Origin: a virus
Strand: one strand, 5' to 3'
Virus record (IMG/VR): IMGVR_UViG_3300017989_005036
Span: 1-64,000 of that record
DNA length: 64,000 nt
The notes beneath the pieces were generated by a model. That model did not search any database and was not told the origin of the DNA. It worked only from the letters and a program-made list of their open reading frames with translations. The translations under genes and the position numbers were made by a program. Shown here one piece after another: positions 21,255 through 29,467 of this stretch. Within the stretch, counting starts at the first letter, position 1. Each line of letters opens with the position of its first letter.

Positions 21255-22000
21255 TAGAGAAATTTCCTTACGAATTCACTGTATTCCTCTTTCATCGGAA
21301 GTTCAAACTCTCGCTTGACCCGACGACGTTGAGCAACAACTTCTTCTTTAGAAACCGGATTAAATGCCTGTTTCTCATATTGCTCCCAATAAAGTCCAAC
21401 ACCACGCTTCTGCCAGTTTGGAACATTATTGAAATTGATGCCATTATGGTGCAACAATTCGTTCTTGCTACTCACCGATTTGTTCAGAAGAGTGTTAGAT
21501 GCTGCTCTGGCACTTAATTGTTTTCGGAGAGTCCAGTAACAGTAAGAATTCAACGCATTCCTAGCTGCGTCTTCGTTTCTCCATCGAAAATAATCAACTA
21601 CCAAATTGGTATTAGGCAATTGAGAGATACGACAATCAAATGTTGCCACTTCTCCCATTGCCAAAGAGAATCTGGCACTCGCTTCACCTGCCAACGTGGA
21701 ATTAAGTTTCCTGAGTTTTCTGTTAAACAGATTCTCTCTCAAGCCAAACAGAAGTGAAATTTCATCACTTTCGGTATAAGCGTACACAATCTCAAAGCCG
21801 CAATTCATGAGAGCTTCTGTTGTGTCTACCATCATGTCACGAAAACGAACATCGAAAGGAACTTCAAAGTTGCCAGTTTTAGTCAGCTTTGTGAAACCAC
21901 GTCCATCGAGACGAGCAACCATGTACATGCCCGGCAAGACACATGCATCTGCTGCTGTCTCGAAGACACGCATTTTGTTGTCAAGTTCTTTGAACTTCAT
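21254..22000 (-). CDS. thg1: tRNA-His guanylyltransferase-like protein (Thg1)
   Basis: 248 aa. Thg1 adds nucleotides to the 5' end of tRNAs in the 3'-5' direction; bacterial/archaeal members (TLPs) repair truncated tRNA 5' ends. RLDGRGFTKLTK (about 29-40) and AYTESDEISLLF (about 74-85) are the two metal-binding carboxylate motifs. FNRKLRKLNSTLAGEAS and the C-terminal GIN...KRGVGLYW are also typical. The full-length layout with the Thg1 C-terminal part is preserved. No tRNA-His gene occurs in this window; together with RNA ligase and Pnkp, a role in tRNA end repair is plausible. Confidence 0.93.
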   Translation of the reverse strand: MKFKELDNKMRVFETAADACVLPGMYMVARLDGRGFTKLTKTGNFEVPFDVRFRDMMVDTTEALMNCGFEIVYAYTESDEISLLFGLRENLFNRKLRKLNSTLAGEASARFSLAMGEVATFDCRISQLPNTNLVVDYFRWRNEDAARNALNSYCYWTLRKQLSARAASNTLLNKSVSSKNELLHHNGINFNNVPNWQKRGVGLYWEQYEKQAFNPVSKEEVVAQRRRVKREFELPMKEEYSEFVRKFL

Positions 22001-23270
22001 CTTTTCTCTCTGTGACGCTTACAAATCCGCCAGTCTTTTGACTGAGATCAAAGTTTTCATCAATGAAGTTAATGACCTCATCAGGAGAGACACTGCGATT
22101 GAACACAATGTTCGGTCCATGTTCCTCTAAATAGACAGCCCAGAGATTCCCAAACTGTTTGAGCCCTTTGCTCGTGTTCTCCCCGCATTGGTGGCTGCCG
22201 CACTCAAATTCTCTCTGAGAGACAGTTGGAACTTGAGAATCTTCTTTCAGGGGGCAATGAAAATGCACGATGCAATCAAGGTCTGGGTGATCCTCAAACA
22301 CAATTCGTTGTGACTGACCACCCACACTCGGTTTTGCGCCATAAGCGAGAACAGTGTCTGGTCCATCGGTTACAATTTTCACCAGACCAATATCTTTCAG
22401 GTCATTGAAATTCGTCCGACGCTGACTGGTTAAGAAAGTAGTGTCAGACAGTTTGCAAGCAAAATGACCAACTGTTGCACCGTTGAAGGGTTTGTATGCA
22501 CCACTCATAATGCAATGATCCACAACTGCACGAAGTGAATCAGGAACCTGATTAGAATTCCAAGAAACAGGCTCGCCTTCAACAACAGTCGAACGTGTGA
22601 AGGTCAGATGGGATCTGAGCTTAGCCATTTCAACCAAATTAGTCAGTGCTTCATCACGATTTGTTGTCACATGATATCGAGCTTCTTCAGGAGTAATAAT
22701 CATGTTGAGACGAGACTTTGTGTCATTGGCAAACACAAGGTTACAACTAGCTTTTTTACACAAGCCCAAACCAGCAATGTATTGTTCATCTTCAGTGGCT
22801 CCGCATGTTTGTTTGAAACCAACGAGGAAGATGTCTTTTCGTTTTTCACGAACCTTTCTGATGACTTTGTCAGCAGGCGTTAAATCAATGCTATAACTCT
22901 TGCTAGAAGAGAGTCTGGCACCATACTTACCAGCTTCCAAAGTCTCATCTGGGTTTTCTTGCGTGTAAACTTTGCCATCAAAATCCACCATCGCCGCTGA
23001 GAAGAACACAATCTTTGTGACATCATCGTTGATGATGCGATCAATCAGCTTGGCGACATCTTCATTGGTTTCTAAACGAAAGTCTGTCCAATTTGAACCG
23101 CCCGCCATTCGTGTCAGATAGAGTTTCGAATCCATTTCTGGAATTGTCGATTCACAAATTTGCTTGATAGCTCGTGCAGTGCTTCCGTAAGCAGGAGCTG
23201 TCAAAGCTAAATGAGAACTGATCCAAGAAACAGTTCCGCCACCAATAATTGCAATTTGTTTTTTGTCCAT
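21981..23270 (-). CDS. CoaB-like / class II aldolase-like fusion protein
   Basis: 429 aa from ATG 23270, which follows AAAAGGAGATAGAC; its end overlaps thg1 by 20 bases. The first about 200 residues resemble the phosphopantothenoylcysteine synthetase domain (IIGGGTVSWISSHLALTAPAYG, then IVFFSAAMVDF and FLVGFKQT). The second half resembles class II aldolase/adducin (GHFACKLSDTTFL, VHFHCPLKE with the HxH metal pair, later CGSHQCGENT). CoaB makes the coenzyme A precursor; the aldolase-like part has no obvious partner reaction. I know of no standard enzyme with this fusion, so specificity is open. Confidence 0.7.
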   Translation of the reverse strand: MDKKQIAIIGGGTVSWISSHLALTAPAYGSTARAIKQICESTIPEMDSKLYLTRMAGGSNWTDFRLETNEDVAKLIDRIINDDVTKIVFFSAAMVDFDGKVYTQENPDETLEAGKYGARLSSSKSYSIDLTPADKVIRKVREKRKDIFLVGFKQTCGATEDEQYIAGLGLCKKASCNLVFANDTKSRLNMIITPEEARYHVTTNRDEALTNLVEMAKLRSHLTFTRSTVVEGEPVSWNSNQVPDSLRAVVDHCIMSGAYKPFNGATVGHFACKLSDTTFLTSQRRTNFNDLKDIGLVKIVTDGPDTVLAYGAKPSVGGQSQRIVFEDHPDLDCIVHFHCPLKEDSQVPTVSQREFECGSHQCGENTSKGLKQFGNLWAVYLEEHGPNIVFNRSVSPDEVINFIDENFDLSQKTGGFVSVTERKDEVQRT

Positions 23271-23272
23271 GT

Positions 23273-23401
23273 CTATCTCCTTTTGAACCAACCGGGGCGG
23301 CTCCCAACACACCTGCACATCCCCGTGACCCTTTCCCGCTTCAAATCATCAGTCACCAGTATGTCGGCAGTTCGATGCTGTGCTCGTCAGGATTGGTTCA
23401 T
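23273..23401 (-). pseudogene. Small frame with an in-frame TGA between ARH and CoaB-like genes
   Basis: ATG 23401 overlaps the ARH stop. Codon 5 is TGA (23387-23389), after which the same frame stays open for 37 codons (with MCRCVGSRPGWFKRR at the end) to TAG 23273, two bases before the CoaB-like ATG. Either a decayed gene or a frame started at an internal GTG (about 23355). It fills a gap of about 130 bases otherwise without a gene. Confidence 0.25.
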
Positions 23402-24450
23402 TTGATTCCGAACTTGTCTGAAAATTGGTCGGCCAGTTGAATGAGTTCTTCAACATCCTCAAGGCCGTGGAGTAAGTGTTTGTTTTCACTTGTTTCAAAA
23501 AACTCAAGACCATGCAAAGCACCAAGCATTTCACCAACAAGCTTAGCGTTTGTATCAGTATCACCACCCGCCATCACAACATTGTAGAGAGAATCTATGG
23601 TGTAGGGGTTTTTCAAGAAGAAATAATAAGCAAAAGGCATGCTGTGGACAACGTAACTTTTGCCATTTCCAAATTGTTTTCGAACATCATCAAAAGTCCA
23701 AGAGTCAATCAAATGAAGCAGCGACAGATTGACCATCAGATTTTCCCAAGAGTTATCTGGGTTATTCAGATGACCTACACAATAATGCAATTTGTGCTTG
23801 CTATCTCGTTTATATTTTCGGCCATCCATTCCACGATGAATAGCCATAAAGGTCTGAGACTTGTGATATGAGATTGGAGTTTGCAACAGAAGGTTGCCAA
23901 TTACTCCAGTGTGGACTACACCCGAAAGAGCCGCAGCAGCGGTGTAATGGGTCATAGCAGAAAACTGTACAACTTTATCTGCAAAGCGAGGCCAAGGAAG
24001 TTTGTTTTTAACAGCATGCCATGCACCAATGGGTGATATTCGCATCAAAACTCCATTGCCAACGCCAAGTCCCTTTTTATCGGTTTTACCGGATTCAGAC
24101 CACCTGACGCCTTCTGAGAGTTTCTTGATGGACTCTCGTAAAGAGCCTCCCCAACCTTCTGTGGACTCTTTAAATGCTTTGACGTGATATGATGCCTGAG
24201 TCCCCATTCCGAACCCGTTGGCTCGAATCAGAGCTTTGACAACAGCAAGGCCAAGCTGAGTATCATCAGTAATGACGCCGGTTTTATCGTCCTTGAACCA
24301 TTTGTTGTTTTTTGGGGCAACATATGTGGTGACGCCATCAGGGTGATTCTTAAGAATATCTTCGTAAGACATACACTCTACAGGACGACCAAGAGCATCA
24401 CCAATGGCCCCACCGACAAGCATTCCTCTAATTTTGCTGCGAGTTAGCAT
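23398..24450 (-). CDS. ADP-ribosylglycohydrolase (ARH/DraG family)
   Basis: 350 aa. ARH enzymes remove ADP-ribose from proteins, nucleic acids or small molecules. The two Mg-binding motifs are clear: GGAIGDALGRPVE near the N-terminus with ITDDTQLGLAV (about 60-70), and AGGDTDTNAKLVGEMLGA near residue 293. AGGAGAAAAC precedes ATG 24450. It is the first gene of the minus operon ARH - CoaB-like - Thg1 - RNA ligase. It could reverse ADP-ribosylation by host defence or by the phage's own ART-like protein (49069-49590). Confidence 0.93.
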   Translation of the reverse strand: MLTRSKIRGMLVGGAIGDALGRPVECMSYEDILKNHPDGVTTYVAPKNNKWFKDDKTGVITDDTQLGLAVVKALIRANGFGMGTQASYHVKAFKESTEGWGGSLRESIKKLSEGVRWSESGKTDKKGLGVGNGVLMRISPIGAWHAVKNKLPWPRFADKVVQFSAMTHYTAAAALSGVVHTGVIGNLLLQTPISYHKSQTFMAIHRGMDGRKYKRDSKHKLHYCVGHLNNPDNSWENLMVNLSLLHLIDSWTFDDVRKQFGNGKSYVVHSMPFAYYFFLKNPYTIDSLYNVVMAGGDTDTNAKLVGEMLGALHGLEFFETSENKHLLHGLEDVEELIQLADQFSDKFGIK

Positions 24451-24499
24451 GTTTTCTCCTTCTCACAGCATTTTACGTCAATTTATCGAAAGTGTAAAG

Positions 24500-26401
24500 T
24501 TACGCACTGGAATCGGAATCGGAATCCACATACACATAAAGATGCCCATGGTATTCATCCGCATTTTTGAAATAGACATTACCAAATTTTCTGACATTGT
24601 ATGTTCTGCCACACCAAGAAACTTTGTCCTCAATGCCAACAGCTTGCATTCTTCTTCTTTCAGAAGAAGGTACTTCTAAAACTTCTTCCCCTTTTTTACT
24701 TTTCTTTTTGTGTGCACTGGCAAATGCGAACACGCCTTGTTTTGCCATCAAATATCTTTGAATTGCGTGATATAACCCCGTGTGATGAGTAAAGTGTTTT
24801 GGTTCACGTCCAAGGATATCACGTCGAAAAACACAAACATTGTTTTCTTCAGGAAGGAATTTACTTTCAAATTCATGAACAAATTTAGACTTTTTAGCGT
24901 TATCGTGATTGTTCCATTCTTTGATAAACTTCATGTACTCATCAAAGACCACTTCCTCATCAGAGATCTTTGAAAGATCTTCATGACCATTGCAATGATC
25001 ACCATAAGGAAGATCAAAATAGGCCGCTTCATCTTCAGCTTCAATTTCACGATCAATTACATGTTTTTCTGGTGTTAATTTGTGACAAATCGGTTTACGG
25101 TTTTTGTCTTCTCCCAAATAACGACATTGATCATGACCACAGTTTATTTTGCAAACATGAACAACATGCATAGGAGTGTTGTCAACTTCAGCAACTGTCT
25201 CATTGGGCACATCAAAAGTTGAATTCGCCTTAATCAACCATTCGTTTTCTTTAAGGAAAGCCCAAATTTCCCTCAGAGGATTTTCATGTCCTCTAAGCAA
25301 ATCGATGTGGAATTTGAAATTTTGACTTGGAAGTTCAAGCTCTACTTTGGTCCCATCATTAATCGTTTTGAATGATCCCCATTTTTTGTCGTTACGTGTT
25401 ATCCATCCTTCGCCAAGAGTAGATGCTCCATCAAGATCATATGATTCCTTGAATCCTGAATAACCTACAGGAAGATCAATGTTGTTTAGGGAATTCGAAA
25501 CAAAACTACAAGCACCCGCTCTGGCTTTATCTAGGTCGTCATAAACCCTCAAAAGACCACTTCTTGTTACATTAGCAGCACGGTAACAAATAAGACGATA
25601 TGTGGTCCAATTTTTGGTAATTGAATCTTTGGCTGAATTTCTACCTTCAACAAATTCAACTTTGTGATCCACTTTGACAATTGCACCCCAACATTGACGA
25701 TTTTGAGAGCCCAGCTCCAAATAGCTTATCTCTGTTCTGTCGCCTGTTTTGTCAAAGAACACACGTGCATTGGGGATAGCGTTGGAGTGTTTAAACTCCA
25801 TGTCGAAATCATGTCTAAATTTTTCATTCTCTTCTTTTAGCTTATCTCTCTCCGCTGTTAGCGTTTCGATTTCTGAACACTGTTTTTCTTGTACTTTTTC
25901 GTTTAGAGACTTCAACCTCGATTCGAACGTATCTCTGTCCAAAAGAGCAGCATAAAGTTCTTGTTTGCGATGAGAAAGTTCTTCTTGAGTTTCTTTGAGA
26001 AGTTCTCTGAGTTGTTCTTTTTCAGCATCAGATAGCTCAATTCGCTTTGAAGATTCAACAAGATCATTTTTGAGCACGCTAATGGCGTGATTAGCTTCAT
26101 TTAATTGGCATTGAAGTACGCCATTGCTTTCTTTTGCAGTGTTGAATCTTCGCTCCAAGCGATGAAGTTTCATTTGAAGGCAACCTGCTCTTTCTTTGTC
26201 ATAAGCTCCTTCTGTTTTTTGATCTTCAAGGTTTTTCTGCAATCGGCGAAGTTTTGCCTGAAGATTGCTTACTCTTTCTTTTTCATAAGCTTCTTCTGTT
26301 TTTTGATCTTCAATGTTTTTCTTTCTGCGTAGGAAAACATTGTGCACTGAAACTGCAATGCTGCCGCCAAGGAAAACTGCAATTAAATTAATCCAATTCA
26401 T
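24500..26401 (-). CDS. Membrane-anchored coiled-coil protein, 633 aa
   Basis: There is one N-terminal hydrophobic helix (WINLIAVFLGGSIAVSVHNVF minus its ends, residues 3-23), then about 190 residues of coiled coil. The coil starts with a tandem duplication (IEDQKTEEAYEKERVSNLQ / LEDQKTEGAYDKERAGCLQ). The C-terminal 400 residues are globular, with a Cys/His cluster (CKINCGHDQCRYL), a GDHCNGHEDLS segment and a Ser/Asp tail. I do not recognise the globular part. It probably acts at the inner membrane facing the cytoplasm and belongs to the envelope-type module that continues to 37405. Confidence 0.65.
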   Translation of the reverse strand: MNWINLIAVFLGGSIAVSVHNVFLRRKKNIEDQKTEEAYEKERVSNLQAKLRRLQKNLEDQKTEGAYDKERAGCLQMKLHRLERRFNTAKESNGVLQCQLNEANHAISVLKNDLVESSKRIELSDAEKEQLRELLKETQEELSHRKQELYAALLDRDTFESRLKSLNEKVQEKQCSEIETLTAERDKLKEENEKFRHDFDMEFKHSNAIPNARVFFDKTGDRTEISYLELGSQNRQCWGAIVKVDHKVEFVEGRNSAKDSITKNWTTYRLICYRAANVTRSGLLRVYDDLDKARAGACSFVSNSLNNIDLPVGYSGFKESYDLDGASTLGEGWITRNDKKWGSFKTINDGTKVELELPSQNFKFHIDLLRGHENPLREIWAFLKENEWLIKANSTFDVPNETVAEVDNTPMHVVHVCKINCGHDQCRYLGEDKNRKPICHKLTPEKHVIDREIEAEDEAAYFDLPYGDHCNGHEDLSKISDEEVVFDEYMKFIKEWNNHDNAKKSKFVHEFESKFLPEENNVCVFRRDILGREPKHFTHHTGLYHAIQRYLMAKQGVFAFASAHKKKSKKGEEVLEVPSSERRRMQAVGIEDKVSWCGRTYNVRKFGNVYFKNADEYHGHLYVYVDSDSDSSA

Positions 26402-26403
26402 GA

Positions 26404-26700
26404 TTACGCTTCCTGCGAATTGTAGTGAAAACGAAGATTTACAATATCTCCATTTTCATGAAGCCACAAAAGATAACGTCTGCACTTTTCTTCGTGGCTC
26501 AAATTGAAAAAAACGAAAGGAGTTCTGTTGAATTCCCGTTCAATTCCAGCAGTGATTTGAACTAGGAAATGGTCTTGGTTTGCCGAAAAGTAATATTCGT
26601 CCCTGTCGGGGTAAAGGTTGATAAACCATTCCATCAGGGCCATGTGTGCAGAATTTGTATTGCACTCGAAATTACTTTTCGTCGTGTAAGAAATCTTCAC
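26404..26700 (-). CDS. Hypothetical protein, 98 aa
   Basis: GTG 26700 follows GGAAGGATTATT. The product is an aromatic-rich alpha/beta protein (MEWFINLYPDRDEYYF, RYLLWLHENGDIVNLRFHY). It lies two bases upstream of the coiled-coil gene. No family recognised. Confidence 0.55.
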   Translation of the reverse strand: MKISYTTKSNFECNTNSAHMALMEWFINLYPDRDEYYFSANQDHFLVQITAGIEREFNRTPFVFFNLSHEEKCRRYLLWLHENGDIVNLRFHYNSQEA

Positions 26701-26712
26701 AATAATCCTTCC

Positions 26713-27468
26713 TCATATGACGGTGACATGGTTGGGATGAACAGGCACCCCTCTCAACAATGTAAAATATTGAGTTTCTTGGTCTTTTTCGATCCAAAGA
26801 AGCTCAGTGTCTTCTTCCCCATCATCCTGCACGATGATGCGACTGAAGTCCCAATACATTGTATCACTGTGTGACAGCTCATCATCTTCAATGGTGCCAC
26901 TGCCATCGTCATCAAGAAGGCTGGTTACTCTGGCCTCATAAGGCTCAACAGCACCGTCAACACGCCAATATCGCCATGGCTCATCCATTTCATTATCATC
27001 GTCATCGTAATTGACCTTGAAGGTGACTTCACCTTCTTCGTCCCAATTGGGATCATTGCAACCATTGTTCATACAATAGGAATAAAACTCTTCATCCCAA
27101 ACAAATTCAGCATAAGCTTTAAGTAGCTGAAATTCATGACCCAATGGATTGTTTGAATCTTCATCGGGAGTCAGACGCATCCTGATGCGTCTTGGTTTAT
27201 CCCAATCTCTGGCATTTCCTTTGCAGCAATAATCAGTATGGTAAATGTCCCTACCACGTAATGTGGTTTTATAAACATGAATCCCTTCAATAACAAAATT
27301 GACACCTGCGTATTCTGGGATTGTAGAAAACTGTACTGTACAGCCGACTTTTGCTTCAAGCGGATTGTGATATTGAAGTTCAAGTGGCGTTAAATCTTTT
27401 TTGTTTTTACCAGTGAGTATTTCCCAGATGGTTCTTCCACGACCATCTGCTGATGGGTGTATATCCAT
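26713..27468 (-). CDS. Acidic protein with an EF-hand-like loop, 251 aa
   Basis: The region around residue 185 reads DDDGSGTIEDDE, which has all ligands of a canonical 12-residue EF-hand calcium loop. The N-terminal domain begins with an amphipathic part and KVGCTVQFSTIPE, followed by beta-rich segments and a Cys-containing stretch (SYCMNNGCND). TELLWIEKDQETQYFTLL near the end recalls DUF4178-like proteins that occur next to PspA genes, but I am not sure. It sits in the envelope-type minus-strand block. Confidence 0.55.
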   Translation of the reverse strand: MDIHPSADGRGRTIWEILTGKNKKDLTPLELQYHNPLEAKVGCTVQFSTIPEYAGVNFVIEGIHVYKTTLRGRDIYHTDYCCKGNARDWDKPRRIRMRLTPDEDSNNPLGHEFQLLKAYAEFVWDEEFYSYCMNNGCNDPNWDEEGEVTFKVNYDDDDNEMDEPWRYWRVDGAVEPYEARVTSLLDDDGSGTIEDDELSHSDTMYWDFSRIIVQDDGEEDTELLWIEKDQETQYFTLLRGVPVHPNHVTVI

Positions 27469-27495
27469 TTTTACATTCCTTTATAGACAAATAAA

Positions 27496-27522
27496 GCCGG
27501 GGGCGGATGGACCGCCCCCGGC
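27496..27522 (-). terminator. Strong GC hairpin, probable terminator
   Basis: An 11-bp perfect GC-rich stem (27496-27506 with 27512-27522) with a 5-base loop stands between two minus-strand genes. On the minus strand it is followed by TTTATTTG, a weak T-tract. Confidence 0.7.
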
Positions 27523-27548
27523 AGGTTCTTGTTGCCGAGGATCATTGC

Positions 27549-28199
27549 TTAAGCATGATCGTGCATAATCGGCTTATCAAACTTGTTGCCCTGAATTCGT
27601 CGGAAGAACGTGACCATGCTTGTCAAAACGATTCCAGTGCTGGCAAAGAGCAATCCGTATGTTGCCTGAATTGGCAACACTGGATTATCTTCTTTGATTT
27701 GAAGCGGTGTGATTCCTGTTGGCTCATAAGAAACCAGCTCAACATCGCTTTCGTAGAGTTCTGTCGGAGTAGGTGCAACGGAAGCAGTGGATTCTTCTCT
27801 GAGAAGACTCCAAACAAACTTTCGTTCTTCGTCCGACATGTTACTCCAAGATGAACGTTGTTCATCTGTATTCACGCTGATCGGGTAGATGACCTTTGAC
27901 TCTTTGTCGAGACGAGCGACAACACCATCAAATTTCACAAGTTCCCGATCCACATCAATGCCATTAGCATCGACTTCTCGGATGGTCTCGCCACGTGAAG
28001 CAAGATCACCAATTCCTGTTCCCACACCACCCAAACCGAGGATGGCCATGAGAGACGCTGCGATCATTCCGTAGCCGAACTTCTGTCCAGCTTTCATGCC
28101 GACTGAAGCGACATTTTTAAATGTCTTCCAGCCAACGACCAGTGCGGCACCTGCTGCGAGGTACATAATCGGAATCTCTGTGTTGAAGAGATTTTCCAT
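27549..28199 (-). CDS. Membrane protein, 216 aa
   Basis: An N-terminal hydrophobic helix (IMYLAAGAALVVGW), a Gly-rich second one (YGMIAASLMAILGLGGVGTG), a soluble acidic domain of about 100 residues and a C-terminal helix (YGLLFASTGIVLTSMVTFF). The soluble part may face the periplasm or cytoplasm depending on topology. No family recognised. It is co-directional with the secreted Ser/Pro-rich protein upstream, and ACTCC/GGAG ribosome spacing is present. Confidence 0.6.
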   Translation of the reverse strand: MENLFNTEIPIMYLAAGAALVVGWKTFKNVASVGMKAGQKFGYGMIAASLMAILGLGGVGTGIGDLASRGETIREVDANGIDVDRELVKFDGVVARLDKESKVIYPISVNTDEQRSSWSNMSDEERKFVWSLLREESTASVAPTPTELYESDVELVSYEPTGITPLQIKEDNPVLPIQATYGLLFASTGIVLTSMVTFFRRIQGNKFDKPIMHDHA

Positions 28200-28214
28200 G
28201 AAACAACTCCTTAA

Positions 28215-29321
28215 TTACTTTCCAAGACGAACACGTGTTAAGATAAGATATCCGCCGACCAAAATCAAGGTCAACAGAAAGACCCACATGAGAAACTTAC
28301 CAACCCCTGAGCCAGTTGAAGCGGGAGCAACCGTTGGGTTGTAAGCAGCTTCAATGTACTCTTGGCTGTACATATCACTTGGATTCTCTGCAAATTCCGG
28401 GTCTATGTAATCAGCGTTTCGTTGCAGATTCTGGGCTTCCATTTGTTTGATTTGGGCAGCCACCTGTGCATCTTGCAAACCACGCTGGTAAGCTGAAGAC
28501 TCAATATTGTGTTGATTGTGATAAAGCCAACGAGCACGTCTTTCTGCGCTCCACTCCATCATCATCCACCAAAAAGCCGAACTGTATCCACCGCCTACAT
28601 GGTAATATGGTTGACCATAGTAGTAACTGTAAGGATGGCTGTAGCCATGATTGTGAAAATGAACGTCCATACGGCTTTCTCTTGCCGCAGGAGTGTGATA
28701 ATCGGATGACTTTGAACGAATGGACTCAACAGTTTTTGAATCTTTACGGACATTAACTGTCTTACCATCTTTAGTTGTGTAAGAAGATTTTGGCGGTTTT
28801 GTTGCTTTTTGTTGAGCAACATATTTTTTCTGGCTTGCTTGCTGTCGATTTAAACGTGCCTTATCCGAACTGCTTGACGATGGCTTCTTGCTGGTACTTG
28901 GCTTCCGACTCGTTGGTGGCGGTTGAGTTGTTTGGTTCCCTGTGCCGAATTTAGGCTTTTGTCCGTTTCCACTTCCAAAACGTGGCTTTGGAGTATTGTT
29001 AGAATTTGGAGCAGTTGATTTTGGCTTTGATGGAGAACTGGAACCAAAACGTGGTTTTGAACCAGTGGTTGGACCTTTAGGTTTTGTTTTGTTGCTGGAA
29101 CCAAATCTTGGCTTTGAACCCGAAGATGGCTTAGACGGAGTACGAGCTTTTGGCTTGCTGTACGAAGGTTTGCGAGAAGTAGAGGGACGGCTGCTTCGTG
29201 AAGCACTGCTGCGACTGCTACTACTTCTTGATTTGCTTTTTGCTTCTACGGCTGTTTCACCAATTGTGGTGAGCACAAAACCCAAGCAAACAAGAATGAT
29301 AAATCTACGGCCAAATTTCAT
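28215..29321 (-). CDS. Secreted or membrane Ser/Pro/Lys-rich protein, 368 aa
   Basis: An N-terminal signal peptide (FIILVCLGFVLTTIGETAVEA) is followed by about 150 residues of low-complexity Ser/Lys/Pro with repeated KPRFGS units (five or six copies). Next come a His/Tyr/Gly-rich segment (HNHGYSHPYSYYYGQPYYH), a Trp/Met cluster (FWWMMMEW) and a C-terminal transmembrane helix (FLMWVFLLTLILVGGYLIL). It looks like an exported surface-type protein anchored at its end. Such a protein is unusual in a phage and supports an envelope-remodelling module. Confidence 0.65.
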   Translation of the reverse strand: MKFGRRFIILVCLGFVLTTIGETAVEAKSKSRSSSSRSSASRSSRPSTSRKPSYSKPKARTPSKPSSGSKPRFGSSNKTKPKGPTTGSKPRFGSSSPSKPKSTAPNSNNTPKPRFGSGNGQKPKFGTGNQTTQPPPTSRKPSTSKKPSSSSSDKARLNRQQASQKKYVAQQKATKPPKSSYTTKDGKTVNVRKDSKTVESIRSKSSDYHTPAARESRMDVHFHNHGYSHPYSYYYGQPYYHVGGGYSSAFWWMMMEWSAERRARWLYHNQHNIESSAYQRGLQDAQVAAQIKQMEAQNLQRNADYIDPEFAENPSDMYSQEYIEAAYNPTVAPASTGSGVGKFLMWVFLLTLILVGGYLILTRVRLGK

Positions 29322-29467
29322 TTACATAACTCCATCAAAAACCAGCAATCCATTCCAAGGAAATTATCAAAGGGACAAAGTGAATGCAACCCCTTTTTGT
29401 AGAAAAACTCATGTTTTTAGTTTCATGAGTTTTCGCTAGAATACTCCGTTATTCCAAGGAAGGATAA

